64,000 nt of DNA, from NCBI GenBank assembly GCA_950295325.1, contig OX485804.1, positions 2,790,001 through 2,854,000 on the forward strand, given 5' to 3'. The stretch's first letter is position 1. Every line of letters begins with the position of its first letter. The translations under genes were made by a program, and so were the position numbers. The notes beneath the pieces are model-generated. The model worked only from the letters and a program-made list of their open reading frames with translations. It had not been told where the DNA came from and searched no databases. Source of the stretch: Polytrichum commune (taxonomy: Eukaryota > Streptophyta > Polytrichopsida > Polytrichales > Polytrichaceae). Positions 45,490 through 58,370 of this stretch are shown here, one piece after another.

Positions 45490-46874
45490 AGAAACTCCCC
45501 ACACGCGAGCCAAAGAGCCGTGACCGTGACATTGTGAGAGCCCAAAAGGAAGTGTCCCAACGCCGTCCCAAGACCACTTTTAAAATCATGTAGTGTGGTC
45601 ACGGGTCCTCGAGTGTGCTGTGAAGTCATATGTGACCGGACTCTCAACCAAATGTTATTTGATTTTTATTCATGCAGATTGTCACACATGATAAAATAGG
45701 ATAAACCAACGGTTGTGAGTTGTCGGAGTGTTGTGGTCTTCTGGTTTTGTGTTAGGCCTACCTCCAAGAGGTGGTTTTGGAAAATAATCCAAGTGAGCAT
45801 GAAACATGATCTATTGGATGCCATGTAGGAATCCATGTAGACTTTACATCCATCTTGCATTCACTTACTCCGTTGGTCCCTCAAGCGTGGTGTGAAGCGA
45901 TATTGGACAGGCTCCGCCTTTACCACCAAGGTGAGTGCTTGAAGTGTATTGGTCACGGGCTCTCAGTCTCATGTGTGAAGTGGCCCTCACACATGAGCCA
46001 AAGAGTTGTGACCATGAAATTGTGAAAGCCTAAAAGAAGCGTCCAAAGGCCGTCCCAAGACACTTCCAAAACCACGTATTGTGGTCACGGGTTCCCAAGT
46101 GTGATTGGGCCTCGAGTGTATTGTGAAGTCGTATGCGACTGGGCCGTCAACCAAATGCTACTTCAATCAATTTCTATTCATGCACCCTCCACACATGATA
46201 GAATATTAGAATTCAATGGTTGTGAGATTTCGGAGTGCGGATGGTCTCCCAGTTCTGTGTTATGCCTACCTTCAAGAGTTAGTTTTTGAAAAAAATCCAA
46301 GTGGCCATGAAACATGATCCATTTGATGTCGTGTAGGAATCCATGTAGACTTTACATCCATCTTGCATTCACTTACTATGTTGGTCCCTCAAGTGTAGTG
46401 TGAAGCGAACTTGGACCGACTCCGCCTTTTCCACCAATGAGAGTGCTTGAAGTGCAACGGTCATGGGCCCTCAATCTTGCGTGTGAAGTGGCCCATTGCG
46501 TCCTAAGATCTCTCTTTGGTCAAAAATATTGAGATTGTCCAAGTTTACTTCACACTAGAAGGTAAAGGCCTGATGTTCCAAAAGAAATTATCATGAATGA
46601 AAAGTCGTCATGGGACCGTACATGGCAAACTATGGACAATGTTTCATGGTTTGTCGGAATCTTGTGTCATGCCCACCTTCGAGAGGTAGGCTTAACGCAA
46701 ATCAGAGAGACGAGCTTCACTTCACGCATCAAAAGTAGCTTTTAAAGTTCACAAAAGGTCTTTTGATTCCGCGGCAAACCATATCGGTCAAACAATTGGT
46801 ACGGCCTTTAGATGAGAGTTGAGGGCCTTGACAATTACACGGTCACGGCCCTTGGCTCGTGTGTGATGTGGCCC
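45490..46874 (-). mobile_element. Cluster of three GGGCC-ended elements in tandem
   Basis: Units at about 45490-45986 and 45987-46493 are in reverse orientation relative to 55633-56134. Each starts with CACACGAGCC-type sequence and ends ..GTGTGAAGTGGCCC. A third, divergent unit at 46494-46874 ends GTGTGATGTGGCCC. The junction at 45986/45987 is head-to-tail without spacer. There is no coding capacity. Confidence 0.7.
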
Positions 46875-46903
46875 TAATTGGTGTGCAACTCCTCCCATGA
46901 CGA

Positions 46904-46950
46904 CGAAGAAGAAGAAGAAGAAGAAGAAGAAGAAGAAGAAGAAGAAGAAG
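46904..46950 (+). repeat. (GAA)n microsatellite
   Basis: About 15 GAA trinucleotides in a row. Confidence 0.95.
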
Positions 46951-47489
46951 ATTGTGCAATGTGCACTACTTACGTCTTGAGTGAATCAGTGTTGTGCAAT
47001 ACAAGATCAAGGCATCCATAGTCGATCATGTTCATTTAACTACTCACTAGGGTCACATAATGCCGACACGGATGGGGTTTATATTCTTTAGGCGAGTGGA
47101 GGTGAGGTTTATGTGATGACGGCTTAGTTGTGAGAGCTGACATAGCCAAGAACTAGCATTTAATTAAGCGGTTATGGGTTAACCTACAGATCGATTGTGC
47201 GTTACTCTAAACTCCACCGCTTCAAACTTATGATAATTTCCATATTCATGAAAATAAGAAAAACAAACATTGCATTCTCCTTGGACTATGAATGTTTCTC
47301 TTTGCAAGGAAATGAATCCACCGCTATTACTCCTCCTCGACACATGCAAAAGTCCCTTATTAGTTTTTTTTTATCGGTTTTAGATGCCGCCTCCACCTCA
47401 TGTTATATAGTGCAACTTGTGGAGCTGTCCGAGCCTTTTTTCCTGCATGCCTGTAGCATGTTGGTGTAAGTTGACGCCCGAGGCCAATC
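46951..47489. other. Intergenic, no gene seen
   Basis: A ~90-codon frame at 47197-47469 has no recognisable motif and is probably chance. Confidence 0.4.
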
Positions 47490-48935
47490 AATGTGCAACT
47501 TGCAAGAAAGGCGACCATGGGCAATTTATGAACAGAGTCCAGTGGTTTCAGGGCCTGTCCCTTCAAGCCGGGGTAAAAAATGTGTGGCACCCACGAGGTT
47601 ACCATGGGGGAGGGTGAAAACAAATAGGAAACATTATATACTAGAGGCATCCATTCCCGGTCATGAACCCATCGGCAATCTATAGTGTACTAGAATTTCG
47701 ATCATGCCGGAACCAATAATGCCATGACACGTGTCTTGGTTCCGGGTGTTAAAGTGAGGAGGAATTGAACGGTTGATATGAGCGGTTGATATGAGCGGGT
47801 ATGACGGACTCTAGACATTGGTAAAATGTTCAGGCCAACTTTGGCTTCTGGAATTCATAGTTTTTTTAATGTAAGGAATAAAATTACTAGAAAATTTGTA
47901 ATCATCGTGATTTCTAGCTTCCTACACGGGAATTTGTTTGCATCACCTTATACTTCTCCAAATCTAGTGTAGAATCTCTTAAGTGATCGGTTATAGACGC
48001 CTCTACTTTATACCCATGGCATCATCTACTACTTTAAGCCGGGGTCACCTGTGAATCAAGGTCATGGATCTCAATTTAGTTAAGGGGGACCCAATTGAAA
48101 TGAATCAATGCCAAACTAGGGAGGGGCAAGTTTACACCTCCTCCCCCTCCTTGTGGCCATGGGTGATATATGAACGAGGTATGGTGCACATGTTTCATAT
48201 TGTATCTTCAAGCTAGGTAAAAGTTTTGTGACACCTACCGGGTTGTCATGTGGAGGGTGAAAACACATAGAAACATTGTATACCCCATTATTTGGTAAAT
48301 TTAGTCATATTGACATGTGAATTGAGACCATGGAGAGTAGTTCAACAAAGTGAGACTCAATCAGAAGGAATCAACAACAAATTTGGGAGTGGCAAGGTTT
48401 TGTTGCATCTTCCCCCCATAGCATGGCTGATTTATGAACATAGTCTAGTACAAGGGTTTCATATTGTCCCTTCAAACTAGGTTAAATTGTGTGACACCTA
48501 CCAAGTTGACATGGGGAGGGTGAGACACACATAGCCAAACATTGCATATTCTATCTTCTATTATTATTGTTGTTGTTGTTGTTGTTGTTGTTGTTTTAAT
48601 TGGATTGACCTATGAATCGAGGTCATGGACCAAATGAATCAACAACAAACTTGGGAGGAGCTAAACAAATCACCCCCACCCCCAATGGCCATGGGCGACT
48701 TTCAAACACAATCTAGTGCAAGGGTTTCATATCCCTTCAAGCCGGGTAAAGTTTTATGAAGCCTACCAGGCTACCATGGGGAAGGTGAAAACACACAAAA
48801 ACATTGTATACCCAAACTATTTTTTTAAATCATTAGCTAGACTTACTTATGAATCAAGGTCATGGCCCCAATCAAAATGAATCAACAATGAACTTGGGAG
48901 TAACATGTTTTTATTACACAACCACCCCCCCCCCC
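47490..48935 (+). repeat. Diverged tandem array, about five units of ~250-290 bp
   Basis: Each unit contains, in order, GAATC.AGGTCATGG, AAATGAATCAACAA, ACTTGGGAG, a GCCATGG stretch, GGTTTCATAT.CCTTCAAGC, a GACACCTACC stretch, CATGGGGAGGGTGA and AAACATTGTATA. Units start near 48044, 48306, 48610 and 48850, with an older partial at 47490-47660. The tail phrase recurs alone at 60420-60450, so the unit is also dispersed. Confidence 0.7.
48567..48594 (+). repeat. (GTT)n microsatellite
   Basis: About nine GTT trinucleotides inside one unit of the tandem array. Confidence 0.9.
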
Positions 48936-50259
48936 CTCCTCCCCCAACAATATACTAAATTGTCATATTGGTGTGGGCCTCAATAATTCTCTAGAACTGA
49001 AGACAATGAGAATTTGTGTGTCACGTTTATTCAATCCACACCAAACCTTTAGTTTTCAATAAGGGTGGGCACGTTACTTGTTTTTGTAGGAAATTGATGT
49101 GACTGACTCGGGGGAAAAATCAATATATTGGACCCACATTAATTCCACCAATTGGCCCCACATAAGTTATTTGTGTGACAACATTCCACCCACACTAATA
49201 GGACAATTCAATGCAATTAGGTGTCGCGAACGAGGTCCAATGCAACCCTATGAACGGGGAGATCCACTAGCTAGATTCAAACGAGACGGTTGAGTTTGAG
49301 AAACGACCGTTTCATGTTCAAAACGTTGGACAAATTGTCCATTAACGAGGAATCTACTCAACATACCTTGTTAACATCAATGGAAAACCCGAAAGTTGAA
49401 CCTATAGTTAATACAACATATTACAAGAATACATGTGTTGGGTTATTCGTACAAGCCCAAATATCTGTAGATCTCAACTTTGTACATGTATTGGAAGAAT
49501 GAAGTTGGCTAGCTAGTCGATTTTAAGACATGCCCACTTTTGACATCATCGGCTAAAAACAACGACAAGGCACTTTAAGCACCTTCAATTGACACCTTAA
49601 AGGTCGCATAATGTTTTCATGAAGGCAAAAAAAACTTAAGATAAACGACTTTTCATGCTCAAATGTTCCTCACACAACAAGGAAATATGTTACTAAACCT
49701 CCAAAGATCATACCCCATATCCTTAGATTTTAGGTTTCAGCATCTTGACATGGCATAAATGTTGTAGAGTATTTTAATCCCTAAACCCTAAACACTCATC
49801 AAGCCATTTTGTAATGAAATTGTGCCTTAAGGCTCAAACTAACCTACATAAAACATTTTTTGAAGGATTGAAAATATACACAAACATGTGTAGAAATGGT
49901 AGTTAGAAATATTGTATATTGTGGAGAATTGTACACTACATCATACATTGTAGTTTTGTATTTGCGCTTTGCTTTCAACATATTCCTTCAATCGGAGAAG
50001 CCCACGAGGTGTATTTTCCATATAATCATCAATGAAAATCTCCCATTGAGTTGAACTCAAACACAATATAGTTAGGTGACTATTTCGCCATCATTCAATG
50101 AAAATTTCGAATTGATTTTGTGATTCCTATTGGAAATTACATCGTCACATCTATTTGTGTCAATCGTTGTTGACTCCCCCTCCCCCTCCTCTTCTTCTTT
50201 TTAGGTGGCAATAATCTAAATAAATAACCAATGTCGGGCATTATGGCGTGAATTTGAGC
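48936..50259. other. Intergenic with dispersed-repeat fragments
   Basis: 49085-49215 shares TTTTTGTAGGAAATTGATGT and CACACTAATAGGAC phrases with 15345-15365, 38440-38465 and 57235-57255, suggesting another old repeat family. No gene seen. Confidence 0.4.
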
Positions 50260-50475
50260 CCATTGGCCTTACCTTGCTCAAGAATCCTCTTGGTGCAAGG
50301 TGGGGTTTACTGCCTCCCTTACGGTGGGTGGGCTCTTGGCTTTCTATCTATCTAGCTAGTTTTTTTTTGTCAAGTAGAGAGAAGATTTCACAACGAGAAT
50401 CGAACCGCCAACCACTTCATTCGGAAATGGGTACATGTCCACTATCACCCGGTAGTTTAGGATCGTCTCAGACCT
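50260..50475 (-). mobile_element. tRNA-derived SINE-like element
   Basis: Read on the minus strand, an A-box-like TGATAGTGGAC (50439-50449) is followed ~35 nt later by a good B box GGTTCGATTCTC (50395-50406). A non-tRNA body follows, including GGGAGGCAGTAAACCCCACC and TTGCACCAAGAGG. Acceptor-stem pairing is absent, so it is not a tRNA gene. The layout is that of plant SINEs; the ends are approximate. Confidence 0.55.
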
Positions 50476-50899
50476 GCAATAATCTAATAACAAAGAAGCT
50501 CTCCTTTCATGCTTACTACTTTAAAATGTCGGCATACCTATCGTTCTATAACCCTACACCGGCTCATGTGCTCCCTTAGTAACTTTTTAGGGCAATAATG
50601 TGAAGAAAGTTTTACTCATAAAATACACTAAAATTGGTTCATTACATTGCATAAGACATGGATCTTAACCCCTAAAGCACACCGAGGCCTCGACAGAGCT
50701 TTGTGCAAAGCTTTGGGGACAAGAAAATGAATTTCCTTGTTGTGAACTTCCCTTTTTAGGAATTACCATAGCAGCACTGATTTTCTTTATATTACGATCA
50801 TTATATTATTAAATTAAAAACCTAAAGGTGAGGTCAACATATATTTGTTCAAAGAAGTTTGTACCACTTCAAGGAGCATGGGTGGTATCATGCCTTATT

Positions 50900-51075
50900 G
50901 AATTATAGCCCACCCACACTTAGTGATGTGGGCCACTAGTGTATGGCTCCTTCCAACAGGGGCCACTTTTAGAGTTGATTTAGCTAATAAGAGCCACTGG
51001 ATGTTACCGGTTGCTTGTAATAGCCGTTCATTGGTGGCCCACACAGTAAGTGTGGGTGGGTAATTAGATTCCCAG
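50900..51075. mobile_element. MITE-like element with ~42-bp TIRs
   Basis: CCCACCCACACTTA(G/C)TG.TGTGGGCCAC at the left (about 50908-50937) and its inverted copy at the right (about 51031-51061) bound a ~175-bp non-coding unit. ATTA lies just outside both ends but a clean target duplication is uncertain. Confidence 0.65.
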
Positions 51076-52924
51076 TTCTTTCTCAAGAAAAAAAATGTGT
51101 AAGATAGATGAGTCTTGAATGGTTACTTTTTCCAAACATCCTACATGTCCTAGGACATGAAACACACGATTAGTAAATCCAAATCCAAATTGAGGACATA
51201 GCCACTTTCCTCAACAATTTTTGGGGCTCATGAACATCTTATTCATAATCAAAGTGAAGATTCTCATGCTCAATAAATGATTATACATGTCCTCCCACCC
51301 TAATTACTTTGGCTATTGAACTTAGAACGATTATTGTGTTATGAGGACCTTTATCCAATGTCTTTTAAACACATATCTTATGGGCATCTATTCTTGGCCA
51401 CCCAAAAGCACATACCTCTCACATATAGGTGTTTGGTATAAATCAATAACCAAAATAGTCATGTCTACCACACTGCAATAAGGATTTGGCAATGTTGTGT
51501 GAGTATTATACCCAAAAATAAACATTGGGTGTGTGGTCTAGGGCTAGGAAGATCTTGGCCGTCGATTACAAAGTGACAAATCTAAAGGCTCCTAAGTTGC
51601 CCCAACTTCTGGCTTCTCTTACCCTTGGGTAGAGCTTGAAAAACTTATTGTTGGATGAAATCTCTACCTCCATCCACTCACGAATCTTGAATGACAACCA
51701 CTTCAAGGAACTCCATTGGGAACGTAGGGAACTATATGGGAACCTTCCCACACAAATGCTCTCATACGATGGGATGAACAGTCAACCCCTTCATCTTGCA
51801 AACATTGATTTTTCATTTGTCAAAATTTCATCCACCGAATGTTTTTTTTTGGGTTGCCCGAACAGTTTCGTTGATTGTAAGATGGGTCTTTGTAAATGAA
51901 TGGCTTGGATGTGGTCTACACACAACCACACACCCTTCATTCACAACGCCTCAGTGACATGGGTAAAGGTAGTGAAAGAAACTTTCAAATTTGATACCCA
52001 ACATGTCATGGTGTTGGAAATACTTATAAAATGTCCAAGGATATATAAGGTGGTATCATGCAAATTTGAAATGGTGTATGTGCAAAAATAAAGAAAATGT
52101 ATGGATGTTGATAATGAAGTATGTGATACGGACTTAGAAATAATGCTAACCATGTAAAGGGGTCAAGTATTCCCATAGGTTCATGGTTGATTCATCTTGA
52201 ACTCTAATCTCTCTAGATGAAGTAGGGGTCTTTGATGCTACTTCCGGTGTGGAATATTCTAGAAATGTGTCTCCAAACTAGAAGGGATTTCAATTTCTAA
52301 CATTCTTACCTTCAACTTAAATGACCGCCATGAATCATTGCCCATGTGATGCCAACATGGTCGGATATTTTATACCCCACATATTCTTTTGTTTTTCTTT
52401 GCCCTAAAGGCTCCCTAAAGGTCTAGGGTGTACTTATACGGGATATCAACAAACCTCCCAAAAGCTATAAATACCAACTTGACGTGCTCTATGAAATGAA
52501 ATTGATTTTAAAAGTCCGGGAAGCCAAAAGGCTTATGGGACTCGAAGTACATGAAGAAGGTGACAAAACTACACTTGATATGATAATTTATGTCACTATG
52601 ATAACTTTTTTGGATGACACTTCTTATGAAAAAGTGAACCAATATCGTCATGGATGATGGAAGAGTTCATCCATTGGTCAAAATCCTACCTTCTCTTGTC
52701 AGCAACTTGTGATGAAATATTGTCATGATGATTGACATTTGGATGAAAACTCACTTGGTAAGTGACGTTAATTGCGACACTGTTAATCCATAATCCTCCA
52801 AAAAACTACAAGGACTGACAAATAATGTTGGGTTAATATTTAGTGTTGGTGACACTACATTGCGGTTTACAACTAATATTGAGCAAGACAATTAGAATTG
52901 GTGACACCAAATATTATATTTAGT
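51076..52924. repeat. Intergenic with R1 and R2 copies
   Basis: 51105-51455 is an R1 copy and 52580-52925 an R2 copy. An 87-codon frame at 51636-51899 has no recognisable motif. No gene is called. Confidence 0.5.
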
Positions 52925-53290
52925 GTATTCATTCCTTAGTGTAATGGAGTGCAAAGACCCCCTTGTGGTAAAGGCTAGTAATATCAACTTGATGGTTCAA
53001 TTGGAAGAAAGACTTGAGATTGCCTAGAACTACATTTTGAAATAGAGAAGGAAACCTACATCTAATAGGGTTGTGGAGGGGACACTCCCACATCAAAATT
53101 GACTCGTTTTTAACTACGTTGTAAGAGCATTTGTGGCATAATCTATTATATGTAGGGATTGGATTGTTGACCACTTGCTAATTCCAATGATAAGCCTCGG
53201 ATTTGAGGTGCGGTAAGCAACATTGATTATGCTTTGGGGTAGTGTGAATGGTTGCTTCCAATACAATTTATATTCATAGTTGAAAAGTCC
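52925..53290 (-). mobile_element. Family R5 copy with Cys-motif coding remnant
   Basis: A minus-strand frame (53174-52929) reads LCHKCSYNVV, then WECPLHNPIRCRFPSLF and KSFFQLNHQVD. A C-x2-C...CP-x(4)-R arrangement of this kind follows the reverse transcriptase domain in some non-LTR retrotransposons. Only this tail is present, and two related copies (41480-41800, 63185-63510) are more decayed. The family call is a guess from motif shape. Confidence 0.4.
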
Positions 53291-55260
53291 TTGAGGGTAA
53301 GGTTAGTTGATTTCTATCATGCAAGGTGGAAAGTTTTCTACTCTTTAGCAACAAAGACTTCCTTGAGAGCATTAAATGTGATTTACTATTATATTTTTTG
53401 GCACAAGTAATTACAAAGAGGAGTGAAAACATATCCACATATGACAACAATTATTAGACGTACATGGTGTGCATGTGCCCCTAGGTTATTCATGCTAGTT
53501 CAAATCCATCTCTAATTCATGTAACATATATCTATGCTTCAATTGAAAGATTGTGTATGGTATACCAGATCATTTTAGTTTTTTTCACAAATTAGAGAAT
53601 CAATTGCAAGAAAGGAACCAAAATACAACCACCTTGGGAGTACTAGCGCAAATTGAAGGGAAATCAATAGATGATACCCATATGGGGCCTAACCTTCCAC
53701 GTGACCACTAAGTTGCTCCGAGTCACAATAAGACCTTTGACACCCCCCCCCCCCCCAAGTCGAGTCAAATTCATTAAGAACATCTCAGTAGGCAACATCC
53801 ATGGGATTTTCCAAATCCAAGAGAGTTTGTTTCCACTCAATCCTATCATAATCTTGCAAAAGCACCCCAAATGACTCGTCTTGTCATATCATTGTAGATA
53901 GGACTGCTTTTGACAACACTTCAATACAAACACCAATAAGTAATCTTAACTTCCTCTGATTGAATTTTAATGTTTGCATGCGATTACAAGGACACACTAG
54001 GTAGTTTGGGCATAACTAGGACATAATAAATTTATCCTTAAAACGAGTGGAGTAACCATCCAGTGTTAAGTTTTGCATCATTTCATTGGTGTTATAGCAA
54101 AAACTCTTTGGTGCCAACAACTACTCCAAATATAGATGTGTCAAGCTCACCGTCTTTGTAGTTCCCATGCTCAATTTCCTTGTTTCCAAAATAAACTAAC
54201 CGAATTCATGATCAAACACCAATGAGGCCAATAGCGGGAGGAAGTAACCCCTTCTACATAGGTTTAGGGTTTAGATACTTACAATGTAGAGGCAAGCTAT
54301 AAAAAATTGTATATTCCTATGCAACTAAATACTTTTCTTGTGCTTCACCCTCTATGTGACCCCTTTAGCAATAACTATATTTGAGGCGAACAACTAATAA
54401 AAAGAAAACGAAGTTTTGGGGAAGAGAGAGATGGAGATCCATGGTAAATGGTGGTGTTCAAATTATCATTTAAAGCGCCGAGCACATATGCTATTAGTAG
54501 ATAACATTCAATTTCTTGTCATTAGCAATGGACACGAGATCCCAATGCACCAAAGTATGTCTTCTTTCATATCCAGAGGGTATTCCAAATTCAAAAACAA
54601 TTAAAGGCTCAAAATATAATTGGTAGATGATCCATAACCATCACAATTGCCTACTGTTAAGTTGGTGTTGGTGGGCATTCTCAAATTCAATATGTTCTTA
54701 TTGTGCAAAATTTTTGGTTGTTGGTTTGGGTGGGGTAATAATTATAGTTGCTCCATGTTTAGGTATGTGGGTCTTAAGTGACTCATTTTTCTAGTCCTCA
54801 ACCTTTTCTTGATCAAATTCATGTGTACAGAATTGTGTTGCATTAGCAAATTTACGACGAAACATTAGCAAAATCTAAATTGAAAACCGGGTCTCCCCTC
54901 GTTCAGTCATGGTTATTAGAACAATGTTGTTGATCCCTTCACCAAATGCATAGGTCCTCCCAATCATGCTCACTATTCAGTGCGAAGTACATACCGATAT
55001 TGAAGACGAAGTCCAATCTCTTTTGAGCATGTCTCTATATGATGTTTCAATCTTTGATCCCAACTTGACCACGCATCAAGCAAACACAAGTATCCAACTA
55101 AGACAAGTAACCGGATAACACCCACATAGCTTACTACATTTGGAGAGTAGCAAAAAACTAGAAGCCCTCGATTTGGCGTCAAAGGATTGCACCCCAAAAC
55201 CATGTCCCTCTCCCCTTTCCAATGAGTTTATGCCTTGCAACAATACAATTCAGTTGATAT
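53291..55260. other. Intergenic, no gene seen
   Basis: AT-rich, with a C14 homopolymer near 53743 and a stretch 54945-55090 related to 37830-37990. Frames are short and without motifs. Confidence 0.45.
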
Positions 55261-55261
55261 A

Positions 55262-55506
55262 TGAGGAAGAGAGGAAATTATTGCATACAAGCGTACCTCT
55301 CATTTGTCCGACATAAAACCCTGAAATAGTATGCAGTTCGGAGTTTACCTTTCTTGGTTGCTTTGACACCGGAGTTAGCTTTAAAGACCCTGAATCATTG
55401 TAGTCAAAGACATTTGAGACGAATTGGCAAAAAACTTATGAGAGATCAAGTTTATATATTGGATGAATGAAAGGTACAGTCATATACGATAATTCCCTCT
55501 CTTCAC
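55262..55506. mobile_element. GA-tipped MITE, second copy
   Basis: The left end GAGGAAGAGAGGAAATTATT, then GCGTACCTCTCATTTGTCC and ACATAAAACCCTGAAATA, matches the copy at 44911-45000. The inverted right end lies at 55445-55506 (ATTGGATGAATGAAAGGTAC, then ATAATTCCCTCTCTTC). Confidence 0.68.
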
Positions 55507-55632
55507 TCATGAGCTTGACAACGCTCTCAAGACAAATAGTTGGGACAATGGACGGGGGACAACCAACCACTAGCTACAAATGGGCCGGTTCAATTTGAGG
55601 AATATCAATAGCAAGACTTCATGAAATCTAGG

Positions 55633-56134
55633 GCCACTTCACACACAAGACTGAGAGCCCGTGACCATTACATTTCAAGCACTCTCATTGGTGGAAAAGG
55701 CAGTGCCGGTTCAAGTTCGCTCCACACTACGCTTGAGGGACCAATGGAGTATGTGAATGCAAGATGGGTGTAAAGTCTACATGGATTCCTACATGCCATC
55801 CAATGGATCACGTTTCATGGTCACTTGGACTATTTTCAAACACCACCTCTTGGAGGTAGGCCTAACACCAAAACCAGGAGACAAGGGCACCCCGAACGTT
55901 CACAACCGTTGATTTATTCTATTTTATCATGCATGAGGATCCGCATGATTAAAAATTCATTGAAATAGCATTTGGTTGAGGGCCCGATCACATATGACTT
56001 CACGCTACACTTGAGGGCCCGTGACCACACTACATGATTTTGGAGGTGTGTTGGGACGGCCTTTGGACACTTCCTTTTGGGCTTTCACAACTTCATGGTC
56101 ACGGCTCTTGACTTGTGAGGTGACATGGCCCTTA
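55633..56134 (+). mobile_element. GGGCC-ended inverted-repeat element, single unit
   Basis: The cleanest copy: ~500 bp, left end GGGCCACTTCACACACAAGA, right end inverted GGGCCATGTCACCTCACAAG, with TIR similarity extending ~38 bp to GAGCC(C)GTGACCAT. The interior is non-coding and includes TGAATGCAAGATGG.TGTAAA. No unambiguous target duplication. Confidence 0.75.
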
Positions 56135-56530
56135 GCGATGCATTTAGAGGGGTTTCCGGAACATTCCTTCGTTTTAATAAAGAGAAACCGAAAGATGTCC
56201 ACGTAGAAACGCTTAGTCTTGGAAACACTCGGATCTCGACCGATTATGCCCAAAAATCTAAAATCTCCCCCGTCACCGAGTCGGGATTTGGGACGGCCTT
56301 TGGACACTTCCTTTTGGGCTCTCACAAGTTCATGGTCACGACTCTTGGCTTGTGTGTGAAGTGGCCCTTATTAGCGATACATTTAGAGGGATTTCCGGAA
56401 CATTCCTTCGTTTTAATAAAGCGAAACCGAAAGATGTCCACGTAGAACCGCTTGGTCTTGGAAACACTCGGATCTCGACCGATTATGCCCAAAAATCTCC
56501 CCCGCCACCGAGTCGGGATTTGGGAGCAAA
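56050..56530 (+). repeat. Tandem duplication of element right end plus flank
   Basis: GGGACGGCCTTTGGACACTT through the GTGGCCC end, then TTAGCGAT(G/A)CATTTAGAGG, TTCCGGAACATTCCTTCG and ACCGAGTCGGGATTTGGGA, occurs twice with a period of about 235 bp. The copies are very similar, so the duplication postdates insertion and is recent. Confidence 0.8.
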
Positions 56531-57535
56531 CAAAAAAGGGATGCAAAAAACACGGATATTTTGGCCACCGAATTGGGTGATGGAATTAGGCTCCCTATAA
56601 CGCAGGCACCTTTAGTGGCGGCATCTTCGTGGCCCACCCGAAACCCATGCTGGTTGCCAAATTCATCCGGCGTAATAAAGAAGGGCATATTTGCACCAAT
56701 GAACGGAGAGCCGGCCACTACACTTTTTGTCTAATTGGTGTGGTTTACCATTTTGGAGTTACGCATGGTTATAACAATTTTACTTCCCGTGTCATTTATC
56801 CACCCAACTAGTGTAAGTACACTAAATATGATATCCAATGTTTGATTATAGTTAATGTTGTCACCGCCCTACCTTGCTCAACATTGATTTTCAATTCCTT
56901 GACAATTGGTGTTGGAAGGCATGCTAGAAGATGTGCTGAATTTCTCCTTTTATGATTGTTGTTTATTTTCTTTCTTATCCTTACTAACATTGAAATCAAA
57001 CATGTAACTTCCACATATTACCATAGTTGATATTTAGTGTTTGAGTTTGCATTTAGTCTTACTTACTTTCACAGGGTTACTGACATTTGGTGTATGCGTT
57101 CGTATTTAGTGTATCAAACATTAAATATCATATTTAGGGTAGTTAGTATGCACACTGAAAAATATGATATAACTTAGTTGGTAACGAATGACAATGTTGG
57201 TAATAAGTTATAGCAACATGTAACTCCGAATGGTAACACACACTAATAGGACAATCTAGTGTAGTTATAGATGAACTAGTTGAGTATGAGAAATAACTAG
57301 TTGAAGTTCAAGACTTTGTGAAGATTACCAATAGTTTTTAAAGTATTGAAGAATATACCTCAAATTAATAAAGAAAAACGGAAAGATGTCAACAAGTCAA
57401 CGGTACGACTTGGAAACATTAGGGTCTTGACTGTTTATGCCCACAAATCTCTCTATTGCACCCATAAACATAGTTAAACTCTCATTTGTACCCCCCCCCC
57501 CTCCACGGCCTCTGCTAAGTTAATAGAGCGGTGAC
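56531..57535. other. Intergenic, no gene seen
   Basis: 56570-56820 is less AT-rich than its flanks and has an open 60-codon frame, but nothing recognisable. Confidence 0.4.
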
Positions 57536-58370
57536 TAGGAATTATGACATACAAGCATACTTCTCATTCATCCAACATATCATCCATTGGAATAGTGTGA
57601 AGTTCAGAGGATTTGACCATGAAATGTGTTTTAAATATCCCGAACTACACCATTTATGGTATTTAGTGTTACATACACTATTTGCAGAGGACCTAAACTA
57701 GATGTTTAGAGGTCTCAAAGTGTCACGTTTGCTATTTGCCAATATGATACAAGTTGTCAACATACGTAACTTTTTGAAGTGAAACATTATTTACATAATG
57801 AGATTTGATGTAGCACATCGGGATACTCGAGATGATAGTTTTGCGTTTCAATATGCAAGGGGAAGATAATATTGAGCATACTAATGTCAAGGGTCGTATG
57901 TTCATATTATAGTATGCAAAAGGAAGATAGTTTTGAGCTACTAATGCCAAGTGTCATTTGTGTACACTTTTAGTCAACTTGTAGAGCAGTGTGTAATATG
58001 AGCATACACCTCATAAATATTGAACATATTCATGCCAAGATATTAGTAAGCACCCTTGAACGCCAAGTGTCATGAGGTGACACTAATGATGAAGTTGTTG
58101 GTCATCAATGTAACCTAACATACACCTCGAAATAGGGTAAGTGACACCATTACGCATGTGACACTAATGGTGAAGTTGTCGGTCATCAATGTAACCTAAC
58201 ATACACCTCGAAATAGGGTAAGTAACACCATTACGCATGTAACACTAACTATCATAAATGGTGTAGTCTAGTCGACATCATTTGAGAGTAATCAAATGAT
58301 AAAGCTATGAGGGGTCAAGTTTATGTGTCGGATGAATGAGAGATATACTTGTATGTAGCAAATTACTCTT
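57536..58370. mobile_element. GA-tipped MITE interrupted by other repeats
   Basis: The left end (GACATACAAGCATACTTCTC, ATTCATCCAACATA) and inverted right end near 58325-58370 (GTGTCGGATGAATGAGAGAT, ATACTTGTATG) are separated by 800 bp. That gap includes the R4 copy (57650-58045) and a two-unit tandem (58075-58252), suggesting nested insertion. Confidence 0.5.
58075..58252 (+). repeat. Two-unit ~89-bp tandem repeat
   Basis: GGTCATCAATGTAACCTAAC, ATACACCTCGAAATAGGGTA and ACACCATTACGCATGT recur in order with very few differences. Confidence 0.85.

Noticed and set aside
39820-46874. LTR retrotransposon pair (similar sequences in the same or opposite orientation)
   Set aside because: The ends are inverted, units are ~500 bp and non-coding, and no primer-binding site, polypurine tract or polyprotein remnant is visible.
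50395-50475. A tRNA gene on the minus strand
   Set aside because: A and B boxes are good but stems do not pair; better explained as a SINE.
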